Assembly (NCBI GenBank): GCA_900540475.1
Contig: UQGG01000034.1
Span: 21,070 to 85,069, forward strand
Source: an uncultured Robinsoniella sp.
GTDB lineage: Bacteria; Bacillota; Clostridia; Lachnospirales; Lachnospiraceae
DNA: 64,000 bases
Direction: 5' to 3'
Part shown: positions 51,877 through 60,547 of the stretch, one piece after another
How positions within the stretch are numbered: the stretch's first letter is position 1
Layout of the letters: each line of letters begins with the position of its first letter
Translations under genes and position numbers: made by a program
The notes under the pieces: model-generated
Seen by the model: only the letters and a program-made list of their open reading frames with translations
Told to the model about the DNA's origin: nothing
Databases searched by the model: none

Positions 51877-52863
51877 TTGCAGCAATCATTGATTAAGCGT
51901 CTGAAACCCGTCACAGAAGAGGAACAGCGGATTTTAACCGGCGACAGGCATATCCAGAAGGAGATTTATACCACCGGCAGGGAATTCACGGTGGACAGTG
52001 CAAAGATGCTTGAAAAGGGAAGACTGATCGATATTCGTACCCATACCAGGTTCATTGCTTTTCCTTCCCATAAGCATAATTATATAGAGATCATGTATAT
52101 GTGCGCCGGGGAAACTTCCCATGTCATAAATGGAACCACCAAAGTAACACTGAAAGAGGGGGATCTGCTTTTTATGAACCAGTTTTCCTCCCATGAGATA
52201 TTGGCGGCAAAGGAAGAGGATATCGGGATTAACTTTATTATTCTTCCGGAGTTTTTTGATGAGGTACTGCCCATGCTGACCAAGGGAAATGTTCTTAGTA
52301 ATTTTCTAGTGAGTACCCTGCGCAAAAATACAAATACGGCGGGATATCTGCATTATAAGGTAGCCCAGGTGCTGCCGATTCAGAATCTGATCGAAAATCT
52401 GGTGTGGTCCTTGCTGAATCATCAGCCAAATTACCGCCAGATTAACCAGACCACCATGGGACTGCTGTTTATGCAGCTGGTAAATGCAACAGACTGCATT
52501 GAGGCGGGAAATCAGGAACAGCATCAGGATTTATTTATCATGCAGGTATTAAAGTACATTGAAGAAAATTATAAAGCGGCAACCCTGAGTGAAATTGCTG
52601 GAGAAATGAATCAGTCTGTTTCGAATATGAGCAAGCAGATTAAACATGCCACAGGAAGAACCTTTAAGGAACTGCTTCAGGAGAAGCGGCTTTCCCAGGC
52701 AGAGCATCTGATACGGGATACCACGATTCCCATTACTGACATTATTTATTTGGTAGGATATGACAATACCAGCTATTTTCACCGTATTTTCAAGGAAAAC
52801 TACCATATGAGCCCGAAAAGTTATCGAAAAGCTATCGTTGACAACAGCGGCAATTCTTTATAG
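51877..52863 (+). CDS. AraC-family transcription regulator with N-terminal cupin sensor
   Basis: 328 residues from TTG 51877, five bases after AAAGGAGGAG. The N-terminal cupin (about 60-160, H-K-H-N-Y-I-E-I-M-Y and E-G-D-L-L-F-M) would bind a small molecule, often a sugar. The C-terminal AraC DNA-binding domain (about 225-325) has two helix-turn-helix motifs: A-T-L-S-E-I-A-G-E-M-N-Q-S and the ending I-I-Y-L-V-G-Y-D-N-T-S-Y-F-H-R-I-F-K. The target is unknown. rhaA two genes on is a candidate, but nothing in the sequence proves it. Confidence 0.93.
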   Translation: MQQSLIKRLKPVTEEEQRILTGDRHIQKEIYTTGREFTVDSAKMLEKGRLIDIRTHTRFIAFPSHKHNYIEIMYMCAGETSHVINGTTKVTLKEGDLLFMNQFSSHEILAAKEEDIGINFIILPEFFDEVLPMLTKGNVLSNFLVSTLRKNTNTAGYLHYKVAQVLPIQNLIENLVWSLLNHQPNYRQINQTTMGLLFMQLVNATDCIEAGNQEQHQDLFIMQVLKYIEENYKAATLSEIAGEMNQSVSNMSKQIKHATGRTFKELLQEKRLSQAEHLIRDTTIPITDIIYLVGYDNTSYFHRIFKENYHMSPKSYRKAIVDNSGNSL

Positions 52864-52872
52864 AATAGAATA

Positions 52873-52894
52873 GAGCGTGGGCTTAGACACGCTC
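52873..52894 (+). repeat. Dispersed stem-loop repeat, family 2, short copy
   Basis: GAGCGTG (52873-52879) pairs with CACGCTC (52888-52894) around GGCTTAGA; preceded by TA and followed by CAG like the alaS copy. Confidence 0.65.
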
Positions 52895-52926
52895 CAGTAG
52901 TTGTTCAGCAAAAGACAGGAGGGCAT

Positions 52927-54042
52927 ATGAATAAGAAAAAATCAGGGATTATCTGCTTACTGGTTCTGTTAATCTGTCTGTTGATTCCGATGACGGCTTC
53001 GGCAGCATCGAAGAAAAATGGATGGTATCAGAAGGGCAGTAAATGGTACTATGCGAAAAATGGGAAAAATGAAACCGGTTGGAAGAAGTACCAGGGGAAG
53101 AAGTATTACTTACAGAAAGATAAAAATGGCCGGATGGCAGTCGGCTGGTGCAAGATAGGAAGCAAGTGGTATTACTTTGAATCGACAAAATCGCCAGTGG
53201 GTGCAATGCGGACCGGATGGTTAAAGGTTGGCGGTAAGAAGTATTACCTGGGGAAAAAAGGTGTGATGTACACCGGGAAACGCAAGATCGGAAAAACCAG
53301 ATACCAGTTTGCAGTATCCGGAGAACTGGTCAGAAAGCTGAAAAACCCGCAGTGGAGAACCAACAGTAAAGGGAAATGGTACGATAATGGTGATGGTACA
53401 TACCCTAAATTCACCTGGATGACCATAGGTGGAAAACGGTATTATTTTGACAGAAAAGGATATGTCATTACCGGATGGCAGGAGATAAATAGCAAGTATT
53501 ACTACATGGGCACAGATGGAGCCATGCATGCAAGTCAGTGGATTACCACCAATGGACGTAAGTTTTATGTACAGAGTGACGGTACCATGGCTACCAGTAA
53601 ATGGGTTGGCAAAAAGTATGTAGGCGCAGACGGCTACTGGATTAAAAAATATAAGAGTAACAGTAACAATGGAAAAGACGGCTGGGCAGGAGATAACAGT
53701 ACCATTCGCTTTACGAAGAATAAATCTGCGGTGGTGAACTGGAGATACTTTAAAAATGGCAGGGCACTGAAAGGATGGAATCTGATCGGTGGGAAATATT
53801 ACTATTTTGGAAGTGACAGCTATATGAGGATTGGCTGGTTAGACCGTGGTGGCTCCAGATATTTTATGAGTACTACAAAGTCTGGCAATATAGGTGCTGC
53901 GGTAAAGGGCTGGATGAATATAGACGGTAAGCGCTATTATTTCTTCCCAACTGGTAAAATGGCAAGAAACCAGACGCTTCTGGCTAGTGATAAGAAGTAT
54001 TATACCTTTGATAATGATGGTGTTTGTGTGAAAGTTAGCTGA
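52927..54042 (+). CDS. Secreted protein built of choline-binding-type cell wall repeats
   Basis: 371 residues: a signal peptide (MNKKKSGIICLLVLLICLLI then ASA) followed only by about 20-residue repeats of the G-W-x-x-x-x-G-K-x-Y-Y-F/L kind, some ten to twelve of them (for example GSKWYYF, GKKYYL, GKRYYF). Such repeats bind choline or other wall glycans through their aromatic residues. No catalytic domain is present, so it may be a structural or masking wall protein, or an adhesin. ATG 52927 after AGGAGGG. It may be co-transcribed with the AraC gene. Confidence 0.88.
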   Translation: MNKKKSGIICLLVLLICLLIPMTASAASKKNGWYQKGSKWYYAKNGKNETGWKKYQGKKYYLQKDKNGRMAVGWCKIGSKWYYFESTKSPVGAMRTGWLKVGGKKYYLGKKGVMYTGKRKIGKTRYQFAVSGELVRKLKNPQWRTNSKGKWYDNGDGTYPKFTWMTIGGKRYYFDRKGYVITGWQEINSKYYYMGTDGAMHASQWITTNGRKFYVQSDGTMATSKWVGKKYVGADGYWIKKYKSNSNNGKDGWAGDNSTIRFTKNKSAVVNWRYFKNGRALKGWNLIGGKYYYFGSDSYMRIGWLDRGGSRYFMSTTKSGNIGAAVKGWMNIDGKRYYFFPTGKMARNQTLLASDKKYYTFDNDGVCVKVS

Positions 54043-54132
54043 CGGTTGTTTCTTATCAGCAGGAACTATAATCGTAATTTTCGTGTGCATCATCAAACGG
54101 CACGATATACTTCAACTTCATAATTGGAAAAT

Positions 54133-54170
54133 AAGGACGTAAATTAGAAAAATTGCGTCCTTGTTTTTTT
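54133..54170 (+). terminator. Terminator after the wall-repeat protein gene
   Basis: AAGGACGTAA (54133-54142) pairs with TTGCGTCCTT (54153-54162), with one wobble, then GTTTTTTT. Confidence 0.88.
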
Positions 54171-54223
54171 GCCCTGAAATAACTATAATGAAGAAAAATA
54201 ACAAATGAAAGGCGGAAACACTT

Positions 54224-55489
54224 ATGTATAATGTTGAAAAAGGGTATGAAGCAGCAAAAGAATTTTATGCACAATATGGCATCGATGTAGATAAAGCAAT
54301 TGAAATCGCAGACAAAACGCCAATTTCCATGCATTGCTGGCAGGGAGATGATGTGGCTGGAACGGAAGTAAAAGAAGACAAGTCTCTTACAGGAGGAATT
54401 CAGGCTACCGGTAATTATCCTGGAAAAGCTTCTAATGGAGAAGAGTTAAGAGCTGATATCGAAGAAGCTATGAAATTCATCCCGGGTGAATTGAAAGTCA
54501 ATGTACACGCAAATTATCAGGAAGCTGACCATTTTGTAGACCGTAATGAGATTGAACCGGAGCATTTTGCGAAATGGGCTGACTGGGCTGTTGAAAAGGG
54601 ATTGGGACTGGACTTTAACCCAACTTATTTTGCACATCCAAAGAGCACAGAAAAAGGAACTCTTTCCTGTGCAGATGAAGATATCCGTAAATTCTGGGTG
54701 AAGCATGGTATTAAATGCCGCCAGATCGGTGAATATTTCTACAAGAAAACAGGAAAACCATGTGTTATTAATCACTGGACTCCGGATGGAGACAAAGAAG
54801 TTCCGGTTGATACATTAGGACCAAGACAGCGTTTGAAAAAGAGCTATGATGAAATCTTCGATGCAACAAAAGACGTTGAAGGAGTAGTTGATGGTATTGA
54901 ATCAAAGGTATTCGGTATCGGAGCAGAAAGCTATACAGTAGGATCACATGAATTCTGTATGGGCTACGTAATGAATGCAAATAAAGACCATATCATTATG
55001 ACTTTAGATGCGGGACATTATCACCCAACAGAAACAGTTTCCGGAAAATTATCCAGTATCTATACTTTTGATAATTCCGTATTACTGCATGTAACACGCC
55101 CGGTACGCTGGGATTCCGATCACGTAGTAGGATTTGATGATGAAACCAGAGCAATTTTTGAAGAGCTGGTTCGCATGGATAAATTAAAGGATACATACGT
55201 TGCAACAGATTTCTTTGATGCATCTATTAACCGTGTTGCTGCATGGGTAATTGGTCTTAGAAATACCAGAAAAGCAATGCTGGCAGCATTATTACAGCCG
55301 GTAGATCAGATGAAGGAAATGGAGGCAAACGGTGATGTAAGTGCAAGACTTGCATACAAAGAAGAATTCAAGGCTGCTCCATTTGCAATGGTTTGGGATT
55401 ATTACTGTGCTAAGAAAAATGCTGGAACAGGATTAGAATGGTTAAAAGAAGTAAAGCAGTATGAAAATGATGTTTTATTAAAAAGATAA
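54224..55489 (+). CDS. rhaA: L-rhamnose isomerase
   Basis: 421 residues, the usual length. Converts L-rhamnose to L-rhamnulose. Family stretches are I-S-M-H-C-W-Q-G-D-D-V near 30, G-L-D-F-N-P-T-Y-F near 128 and L-D-A-G-H-Y-H-P-T-E near 263 (metal-binding Asp and His), with the SYTVGSHEFCMGY strand near 237. ATG 54224 after AAAGGCGG. No rhaB, rhaD, rhaM or transport gene is beside it, so the pathway must be completed elsewhere. Confidence 0.95.
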   Translation: MYNVEKGYEAAKEFYAQYGIDVDKAIEIADKTPISMHCWQGDDVAGTEVKEDKSLTGGIQATGNYPGKASNGEELRADIEEAMKFIPGELKVNVHANYQEADHFVDRNEIEPEHFAKWADWAVEKGLGLDFNPTYFAHPKSTEKGTLSCADEDIRKFWVKHGIKCRQIGEYFYKKTGKPCVINHWTPDGDKEVPVDTLGPRQRLKKSYDEIFDATKDVEGVVDGIESKVFGIGAESYTVGSHEFCMGYVMNANKDHIIMTLDAGHYHPTETVSGKLSSIYTFDNSVLLHVTRPVRWDSDHVVGFDDETRAIFEELVRMDKLKDTYVATDFFDASINRVAAWVIGLRNTRKAMLAALLQPVDQMKEMEANGDVSARLAYKEEFKAAPFAMVWDYYCAKKNAGTGLEWLKEVKQYENDVLLKR

Positions 55490-55506
55490 GCATGAATAGA
55501 AGAGCG

Positions 55507-55547
55507 AAGAGCTGTTACACTTAAAAAAGTGTGCAGCTCTTTTTTTC
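55507..55547 (+). terminator. Terminator after rhaA
   Basis: AAGAGCTG-T-TACACT pairs with AGTGTG-CAGCTCTT around TAAAAA, followed by a T run. Confidence 0.9.
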
Positions 55548-55596
55548 ATTATCTTTTCAGTAAAAACATAATAAATAAAAATATACAAATACCCTA

Positions 55597-55648
55597 TTGA
55601 CAACTATGCCAAAGTGTACTATATTGTACTTGTACAATAAGTACACTT
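55597..55648 (+). promoter_or_regulatory. gntR promoter overlapped by a long palindromic operator
   Basis: TTGACA (55597-55602), 17-bp spacer, TATATT (55620-55625). From 55612 to 55648 lies an inverted repeat: AAGTGTACT on the left and AGTACACTT on the right, with TATTGTAC/GTACAATA between. It covers the -10, so its bound regulator, most likely the GntR protein encoded next, should repress. Confidence 0.8.
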
Positions 55649-55680
55649 AAGTACGCCGGATGATACTTGGAGGTTAGAAT

Positions 55681-56064
55681 GTGGAGATAATTATTAGCAA
55701 CAATAAGAGTAAACCCATTTATGAGCAGATAACATCTCAGATTAAAGCTGCCATAATGAGCGGAGAAATGCAGCCCGGAGAAATGCTTCCATCCATGCGG
55801 GCGCTGGCGAAGTCTTTACATATCAGTGTGATTACAGCACAGAAGGCTTATGAAGACCTGCAGCGGGATGGTTTTATTGAAACGGTAACAGGAAGGGGAA
55901 CTTTTGTAGCTGACACCAATAAAGACTTTTTTCAGGAAGAGAAGCTGCGTAATGCGGAAGAAAAACTGCAGGAAGCAGCGGAAATAGGAAGAAGCAGTGG
56001 GATCAGCCTGAAAAAGCTGATAGAGCTTTTGACCATATTTTATGAGGACGAGGAGGATATGTGA
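55681..56064 (+). CDS. GntR-family repressor, YtrA subfamily
   Basis: 127 residues from GTG 55681 after GGAGGT. Winged helix at about 9-75 with P-I-Y-E-Q-I, L-P-S-M-R-A-L-A-K-S-L and T-G-R-G-T-F-V near 74, then a short helical dimer tail, the size and layout of YtrA regulators. It would bind the palindrome in its own promoter and control the two ABC transporter genes downstream, whose starts overlap it. The inducer is not known; relatives respond to wall-active antibiotics. Confidence 0.9.
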   Translation: MEIIISNNKSKPIYEQITSQIKAAIMSGEMQPGEMLPSMRALAKSLHISVITAQKAYEDLQRDGFIETVTGRGTFVADTNKDFFQEEKLRNAEEKLQEAAEIGRSSGISLKKLIELLTIFYEDEEDM

Positions 56065-56924
56065 TGGATTATATTTTAGAAGTGAAGGACCTGGAGAAAA
56101 AATATATGGATTTTACTTTGGATAAAATCAGTTTTTCAATTCCCTCAGGCACAATTGTTGGTTTGATTGGTGAAAATGGAGCGGGAAAGAGTACGACGAT
56201 TAATGCTATTTTAAATTTAATTAAAAAAGATGGCGGAGAAATAAAGGTTTTAGGAAAAGAAATGACGGACAGCGATACAGGGATGCGCAACGAAATCGGT
56301 GTTGTATTTGACGGAAATAATTTTTATGATACGCTGACTCCAAGAAAAATCGGAAATATTATGGCAAAAGTATATTCGAACTGGGATATGAGCTGTTTTG
56401 AGGATTATCTGAAGAGATTTCAGCTTCCTGTAAGTAAGGAAATAAAGCAATTTTCCAAAGGGATGAAAATGAAGTTTACCATTGCTGTGGCACTGTCTCA
56501 TAATCCCAGGCTTTTGATTCTGGATGAGGCAACCAGCGGACTGGATCCCATTGTGAGAGATGAGGTGCTGGATATTTTTCTTGATTTTGTACAGGATGAG
56601 ACTCATGCGGTTCTGGTTTCTTCCCACATTACCAGCGATCTGGAAAAGATAGCAGATTATATTACCTTTATTCATAAGGGCAAACTGATATTTTCTCTAT
56701 CCAAAGACGAACTTATTTATAATTATGGAATTATTAAATGCGGCAGGGAACAATTTATTAAGATGGACAGCGATGACATTATTACCTACCGGAAAAAAGA
56801 TTATGAGTATGAGATTCTGGTATCGGATAAAACAAGAATGGAACGGAAATATAAGAATTGTCTTATGAATGATGTTACCATCGATGATATTATGCTTTTG
56901 TATGTGAAAGGAGAAAAGGTATGA
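56064..56924 (+). CDS. ABC transporter ATP-binding protein
   Basis: 286 residues from ATG 56064, whose A is the last base of the gntR stop (TGATG). Walker A G-E-N-G-A-G-K-S-T near 36, signature F-S-K-G-M-K-M-K near 132 (K replaces the second glycine of LSGG), Walker B L-L-I-L-D-E-A near 151 and the S-S-H switch near 184. It powers the permease encoded next. Part of a YtrA-type module. Confidence 0.92.
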   Translation: MDYILEVKDLEKKYMDFTLDKISFSIPSGTIVGLIGENGAGKSTTINAILNLIKKDGGEIKVLGKEMTDSDTGMRNEIGVVFDGNNFYDTLTPRKIGNIMAKVYSNWDMSCFEDYLKRFQLPVSKEIKQFSKGMKMKFTIAVALSHNPRLLILDEATSGLDPIVRDEVLDIFLDFVQDETHAVLVSSHITSDLEKIADYITFIHKGKLIFSLSKDELIYNYGIIKCGREQFIKMDSDDIITYRKKDYEYEILVSDKTRMERKYKNCLMNDVTIDDIMLLYVKGEKV

Positions 56925-57556
56925 GAGGATTAATATTAAAAGACCTGTATAATATAGGACATAATGCAAAGATGATGGTGATGATGCTGGTGGCTATGGC
57001 TGTATTACTGGTACCTACAAATGGAGTTATCAGTTTTATGGGCATATGTGTAATTGCTTGCAGCATGATGCTGATTACCACAATCAGTTTTGATGATTTA
57101 TCAAAGTGGAACCGGTACGCACTGATTATGCCGGTGTCCCGCAGAGATGTTGTAAAAAGTAAATATATGGTATTGATTATTTTCTCTCTGGTCGGCTGCG
57201 GTGTAGGAATTGTTATTTGCAGCATAGGCAGTATTATTTTAAAGGACTTTAATCTGGCTGATATTTTGGGGGCATCCCTGGGGTGTCTGGGTATTGCATT
57301 TGTATTTGGAAGTATTATATTGCCCCTTCTCTATAAATTCGGAGCGGAGAAAGCCAGAATGCTGATGATCGTATGCTTCCTTATTCCCACAGCGGTTGTT
57401 TACTTCGTTGCATATTTTTATAAAAACACCGGGCTGCCGATGCCGGGAGAGACCTCAATAACAATAGCGATCGTATCGCTTCCGGTTTTATGCATTCTGT
57501 TCATGTATATCTCTTACCGGATCAGCCTGAAAATTTTTCAGAATCAGGAATTGTAA
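56921..57556 (+). CDS. ABC-2 type permease (PF13346-like)
   Basis: 211 residues with six membrane helices. Starts M-R-G-L-I-L-K-D-L-Y and has the L-P-V-S-R/M-P-V-S-R-R-D-V-V-K-S-K-Y stretch near 67-79, typical of ABC2_membrane_5 permeases. ATG 56921 overlaps the ATPase stop (ATGA). Together they likely export a lipid-like or peptide compound; the substrate is unknown. Confidence 0.88.
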   Translation: MRGLILKDLYNIGHNAKMMVMMLVAMAVLLVPTNGVISFMGICVIACSMMLITTISFDDLSKWNRYALIMPVSRRDVVKSKYMVLIIFSLVGCGVGIVICSIGSIILKDFNLADILGASLGCLGIAFVFGSIILPLLYKFGAEKARMLMIVCFLIPTAVVYFVAYFYKNTGLPMPGETSITIAIVSLPVLCILFMYISYRISLKIFQNQEL

Positions 57557-57572
57557 TCTGTAGTGATTGTTT

Positions 57573-58568
57573 TCAGGATCCAGATTTTGATTTATCTTCT
57601 CGGGTGTCATGAAGCTGATAGTCGTCGGTAATAAAAATTGCTTCTACATCCGGCAGAGACTGGATCAGTTCCATACCTTTTTGAAGCCCCAGTGCAAAAC
57701 AGGTTGTGCTTAAAGCGTCACCATCTACGGATTCTTTAGAAATGATGGTGACGCCAAGCAGACCGTTTTGATAGGGATAACCTGTTTTTGCATCCAGAAT
57801 ATGGTGATAGATGATACCGTCCTGTTTAAAATACCGTTCGTATACCCCGGAGGTCACGACAGACTCATCGCTTAAATGTACGGATGTTATCGCTGCATTT
57901 TGTTCATCAAATGGTTTTTGAATTCCGATATTCCAGGCAGATCCGTCTGGTTTTGTGCCAATGGTAAGCACATTGCCTCCCAGATTAATCAATCCGCTTT
58001 TTACATTTTGTGAAACGAGGTACTCTTTGATTTTATCAGCGATATAACCTTTTGCAATTGCACCAAGGTCAATGGAAGCCTTGGGGTTTGAGAGCGTAAC
58101 GGTGTTGCCATTTATTTGGATGGTATGATAATCAACCAACGCCCTGGCTTCGTCAAGAGCATGGCTGTCCGGTATGTTTTTTTTATCCTTAAAATCCCAA
58201 AGGGAGCTTAAAGGCGCTATGGTGATATCAAAGGCGCCGTCGGATAACTGGCTGTAGGTAAGGGATTTCTGAATCAGGGAAATGGTTTCATCCGATACGG
58301 TTACCGGATTCCCATTTGCCTCATTAATGCGGGAAACATCACTGGATTCAATGGTTCTGCTTAACAGCTGCTCGTATTTTTCGCAGACAGCAAAGGATTC
58401 ATCCAGTAGGGATTCATTATTTGTATCGTAAAGTGTGATTTGTATCACCGTGTCCAGTAAAAAGCCCTGCTTGCTGATTGGCTCTTTGGAGGAACTGCAG
58501 GCGGAGAGAAACAGGCAGCAGGTAGTCAAAAGGCAAATAGAAAGCAGTAGTTTATAATTTTTTTTCAT
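57573..58568 (-). CDS. apbE: FAD:protein FMN transferase
   Basis: 331 residues. Lipoprotein signal with L-S-A-C (Cys near 24). ApbE moves FMN from FAD onto a threonine of targets such as RnfG and RnfD. Motifs: L-D-T-V-I-Q-I-T near 38, D-L-G-A-I-A-K-G-Y near 168-176, and D-A-L-S-T-T-C-F-A-L-G near 288 with its metal-binding Asp and Thr. It lies 5.8 kb from the rnf operon, in a likely minus-strand operon after the two-component genes (63 bp from the response regulator). Confidence 0.94.
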   Translation of the reverse strand: MKKNYKLLLSICLLTTCCLFLSACSSSKEPISKQGFLLDTVIQITLYDTNNESLLDESFAVCEKYEQLLSRTIESSDVSRINEANGNPVTVSDETISLIQKSLTYSQLSDGAFDITIAPLSSLWDFKDKKNIPDSHALDEARALVDYHTIQINGNTVTLSNPKASIDLGAIAKGYIADKIKEYLVSQNVKSGLINLGGNVLTIGTKPDGSAWNIGIQKPFDEQNAAITSVHLSDESVVTSGVYERYFKQDGIIYHHILDAKTGYPYQNGLLGVTIISKESVDGDALSTTCFALGLQKGMELIQSLPDVEAIFITDDYQLHDTREDKSKSGS

Positions 58569-58631
58569 GTCTGAGTTGATCCTTTCGTGCTTTATGTGGG
58601 GTTCTGCTATACCAGGAAGTATGGGAAATCT

Positions 58632-59261
58632 TTATCCGCGATGCTGGTAGAAGAAGATTGCCAATTGCGTCCGGTCTCTTAAGTCTAATTTGTCCAGGAT
58701 CGTACTGAGGTAATTCCGCACGGTTCCTTCACTCAGATACAAAGTCTCGGAAATTTCTTTATTACTAAGTCCATCAGCAACCAGCTTAATGATTTCCACT
58801 TCTTTTGGCAGGATGCCGTGTGAACTGTAGTTGTAGTGTTCTGTGTTCTGCATCAGTTCCGGTATTTTTCTTACAATTTCGCCTCCGAATACACTCTGGC
58901 CTGAGTAGACTGCTTTCAGGGCAGGTACGATACTTTCGTAGTTCTGTTTCAGAAGATAGCCTTTTGCACCGATATGTAATGCCCGGATAATATATTCGTC
59001 ATCGGAAAACGTTGTTAGATATAGTATTTTAGCCAAAGGATCTTGCTTTAATATTTTTTCTCCTGCCTCCAGACCGCTCATAGGAGCCATGCGGATATCC
59101 ATTAAAAGGATATCCGTTTCTGCCTGGTATTTTTCAAAAAGTAAGATTGCATCTTTGCCGCTGCTTCCCACAGCGGTTACTTTTATTTCAGGATCGCTTT
59201 CTAAGATGGTTTTCAGTGACAGTGCAACCAACTGGTCGTCATCTATAATTATAATATTCAT
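58632..59261 (-). CDS. NarL/LuxR-type response regulator
   Basis: 209 residues. Receiver domain with I-I-D-D-D at 5-9 and the phosphorylated Asp in L-L-M-D-I-R-M near 55; Lys near 104 in G-Y-L-L-K. The C-terminal LuxR helix-turn-helix starts near 145 (L-P-K-E-V-E-I-I-K-L-V-A-D-G-L-S-N-K-E-I). It pairs with the kinase gene 33 bp upstream on the same strand and probably acts at the divergent ABC promoter. Confidence 0.94.
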   Translation of the reverse strand: MNIIIIDDDQLVALSLKTILESDPEIKVTAVGSSGKDAILLFEKYQAETDILLMDIRMAPMSGLEAGEKILKQDPLAKILYLTTFSDDEYIIRALHIGAKGYLLKQNYESIVPALKAVYSGQSVFGGEIVRKIPELMQNTEHYNYSSHGILPKEVEIIKLVADGLSNKEISETLYLSEGTVRNYLSTILDKLDLRDRTQLAIFFYQHRG

Positions 59262-59294
59262 TTAAATTCATTTCCTTTCTGATGAGTGAGAGAA

Positions 59295-60362
59295 TCAGGT
59301 GTTTTTTGGTACTGACGCAAATATTTTAAAGCCATTGTCAATGCTGGTGCGGAATGTACCGTGTAAAGCCTGAACCCTTTCCTGCATATTTTCAAGCCCG
59401 ATTCCATGGGAGGCGGAAGCTTTGCAAAGGGGGTTGCCATTGTCGCTGATCTGGATCTGATAAAAGGAAGGATGTTCTCTTACCAGGATAACAATATGGC
59501 TGGCATCACTGTGTTTTACGATATTGGAGAGCCCTTCCTTGATTAACATGATAAAACAGTACTTAACGTTTCTCGGTAAGTTGTCACTCATATCATATTC
59601 TAACGTTGTTTCGTAGGTCTTATAGTCTTTTAAAATGGTGCGTATGGTATCATAAAGATCTATGGAATCATCATGCAGATCATGAACGCTTTCCCGTATG
59701 CTGTCCATGGCGCTGGACAGGGTATCTTTCACTGAGAGCAGAGGTGCTTTCAGATTGTTATCTTTATTCACTGCCAGAAGTGCCCCGGTCTGCAAAATGG
59801 AGCGGGACAGCATATGCCCCACGTTGTCATGGATTTCTCTTGCAATACGGTTACGCTCTTTCAGGGTGGCGAGATGGATTTCATAGTCCTGCTTTTCTAA
59901 CAGATCTTTATTTTTATTCTCCAGTAACAAATTCAGCTCCCGGCTGTTGTCCCTAGAAATCTTCAGCTGATGAGACAGCTTTTGAAAAGTTTCTGTCCGG
60001 TAACAGAGGAGGAAGCTCAATAGAAAATATACCAGTATAGACAGGTGCATCGGCTGAAAATCAATCGTCAGATACCGCAGGCAGGCAGCAACCCCTATGA
60101 CGGAAAGGTACCAGAACTTCCTGGCAAAAAAATCATAAAAAATAAGCGGAAGCAGCAAACAGAAAGGCGGTACCAGAAAACACAGTAAAAGATAGAGACA
60201 TCCTGTAAGTACCGTAACTTTAGAATGATCGAAATACGTATTCAGGCAGCTGATGCCAAATGCAGTGACAAAGACAAACACCGGCAGAACAGATATGGAA
60301 CCGTCAATCAGGAAAATAGAGCAGCAAATCAATATAATGCATTTATCAATCAATGTATCCAT
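59295..60362 (-). CDS. NarL-group sensor histidine kinase
   Basis: 355 residues from the ATG whose complement is at 60360-60362, preceded by AAGGAGGAAT. The N-terminus is a compact block of four to five membrane helices (about 8-130) with little outside, as in kinases that sense the membrane state (DesK/LiaS-like). A coiled coil follows, then E-R-N-R-I-A-R-E-I-H-D-N-V-G-H (HisKA_3, His near 190) and an ATPase domain ending in S-H-G-I-G-L-E-N-M. Transcribed away from the ABC operon at 60585. Confidence 0.92.
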   Translation of the reverse strand: MDTLIDKCIILICCSIFLIDGSISVLPVFVFVTAFGISCLNTYFDHSKVTVLTGCLYLLLCFLVPPFCLLLPLIFYDFFARKFWYLSVIGVAACLRYLTIDFQPMHLSILVYFLLSFLLCYRTETFQKLSHQLKISRDNSRELNLLLENKNKDLLEKQDYEIHLATLKERNRIAREIHDNVGHMLSRSILQTGALLAVNKDNNLKAPLLSVKDTLSSAMDSIRESVHDLHDDSIDLYDTIRTILKDYKTYETTLEYDMSDNLPRNVKYCFIMLIKEGLSNIVKHSDASHIVILVREHPSFYQIQISDNGNPLCKASASHGIGLENMQERVQALHGTFRTSIDNGFKIFASVPKNT

Positions 60363-60488
60363 GGGAATTCCTCCTTGCAATGTAAACTTACAGCAAAAAG
60401 CAATAAAAAAGAACAGCTGTAGTTTACTTCTATATTATACCTATTAGCAGCTAAAATCTCAACAACAGAATCTTTAAATCATGAGGTT

Positions 60489-60502
60489 ATGACAAATGTC
60501 AT
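60489..60502 (+). promoter_or_regulatory. Candidate response-regulator operator
   Basis: ATGACAAATGTCAT is a perfect palindrome (ATGACA, two bases, TGTCAT) in the gap between the divergent kinase and ABC genes. Its centre lies about 64 bp before the likely ABC transcript start, suited to activation. Confidence 0.65.
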
Positions 60503-60547
60503 CTGATATCTTGACATACGGCACTTCTTCTGGACTTCTCATTGGTT

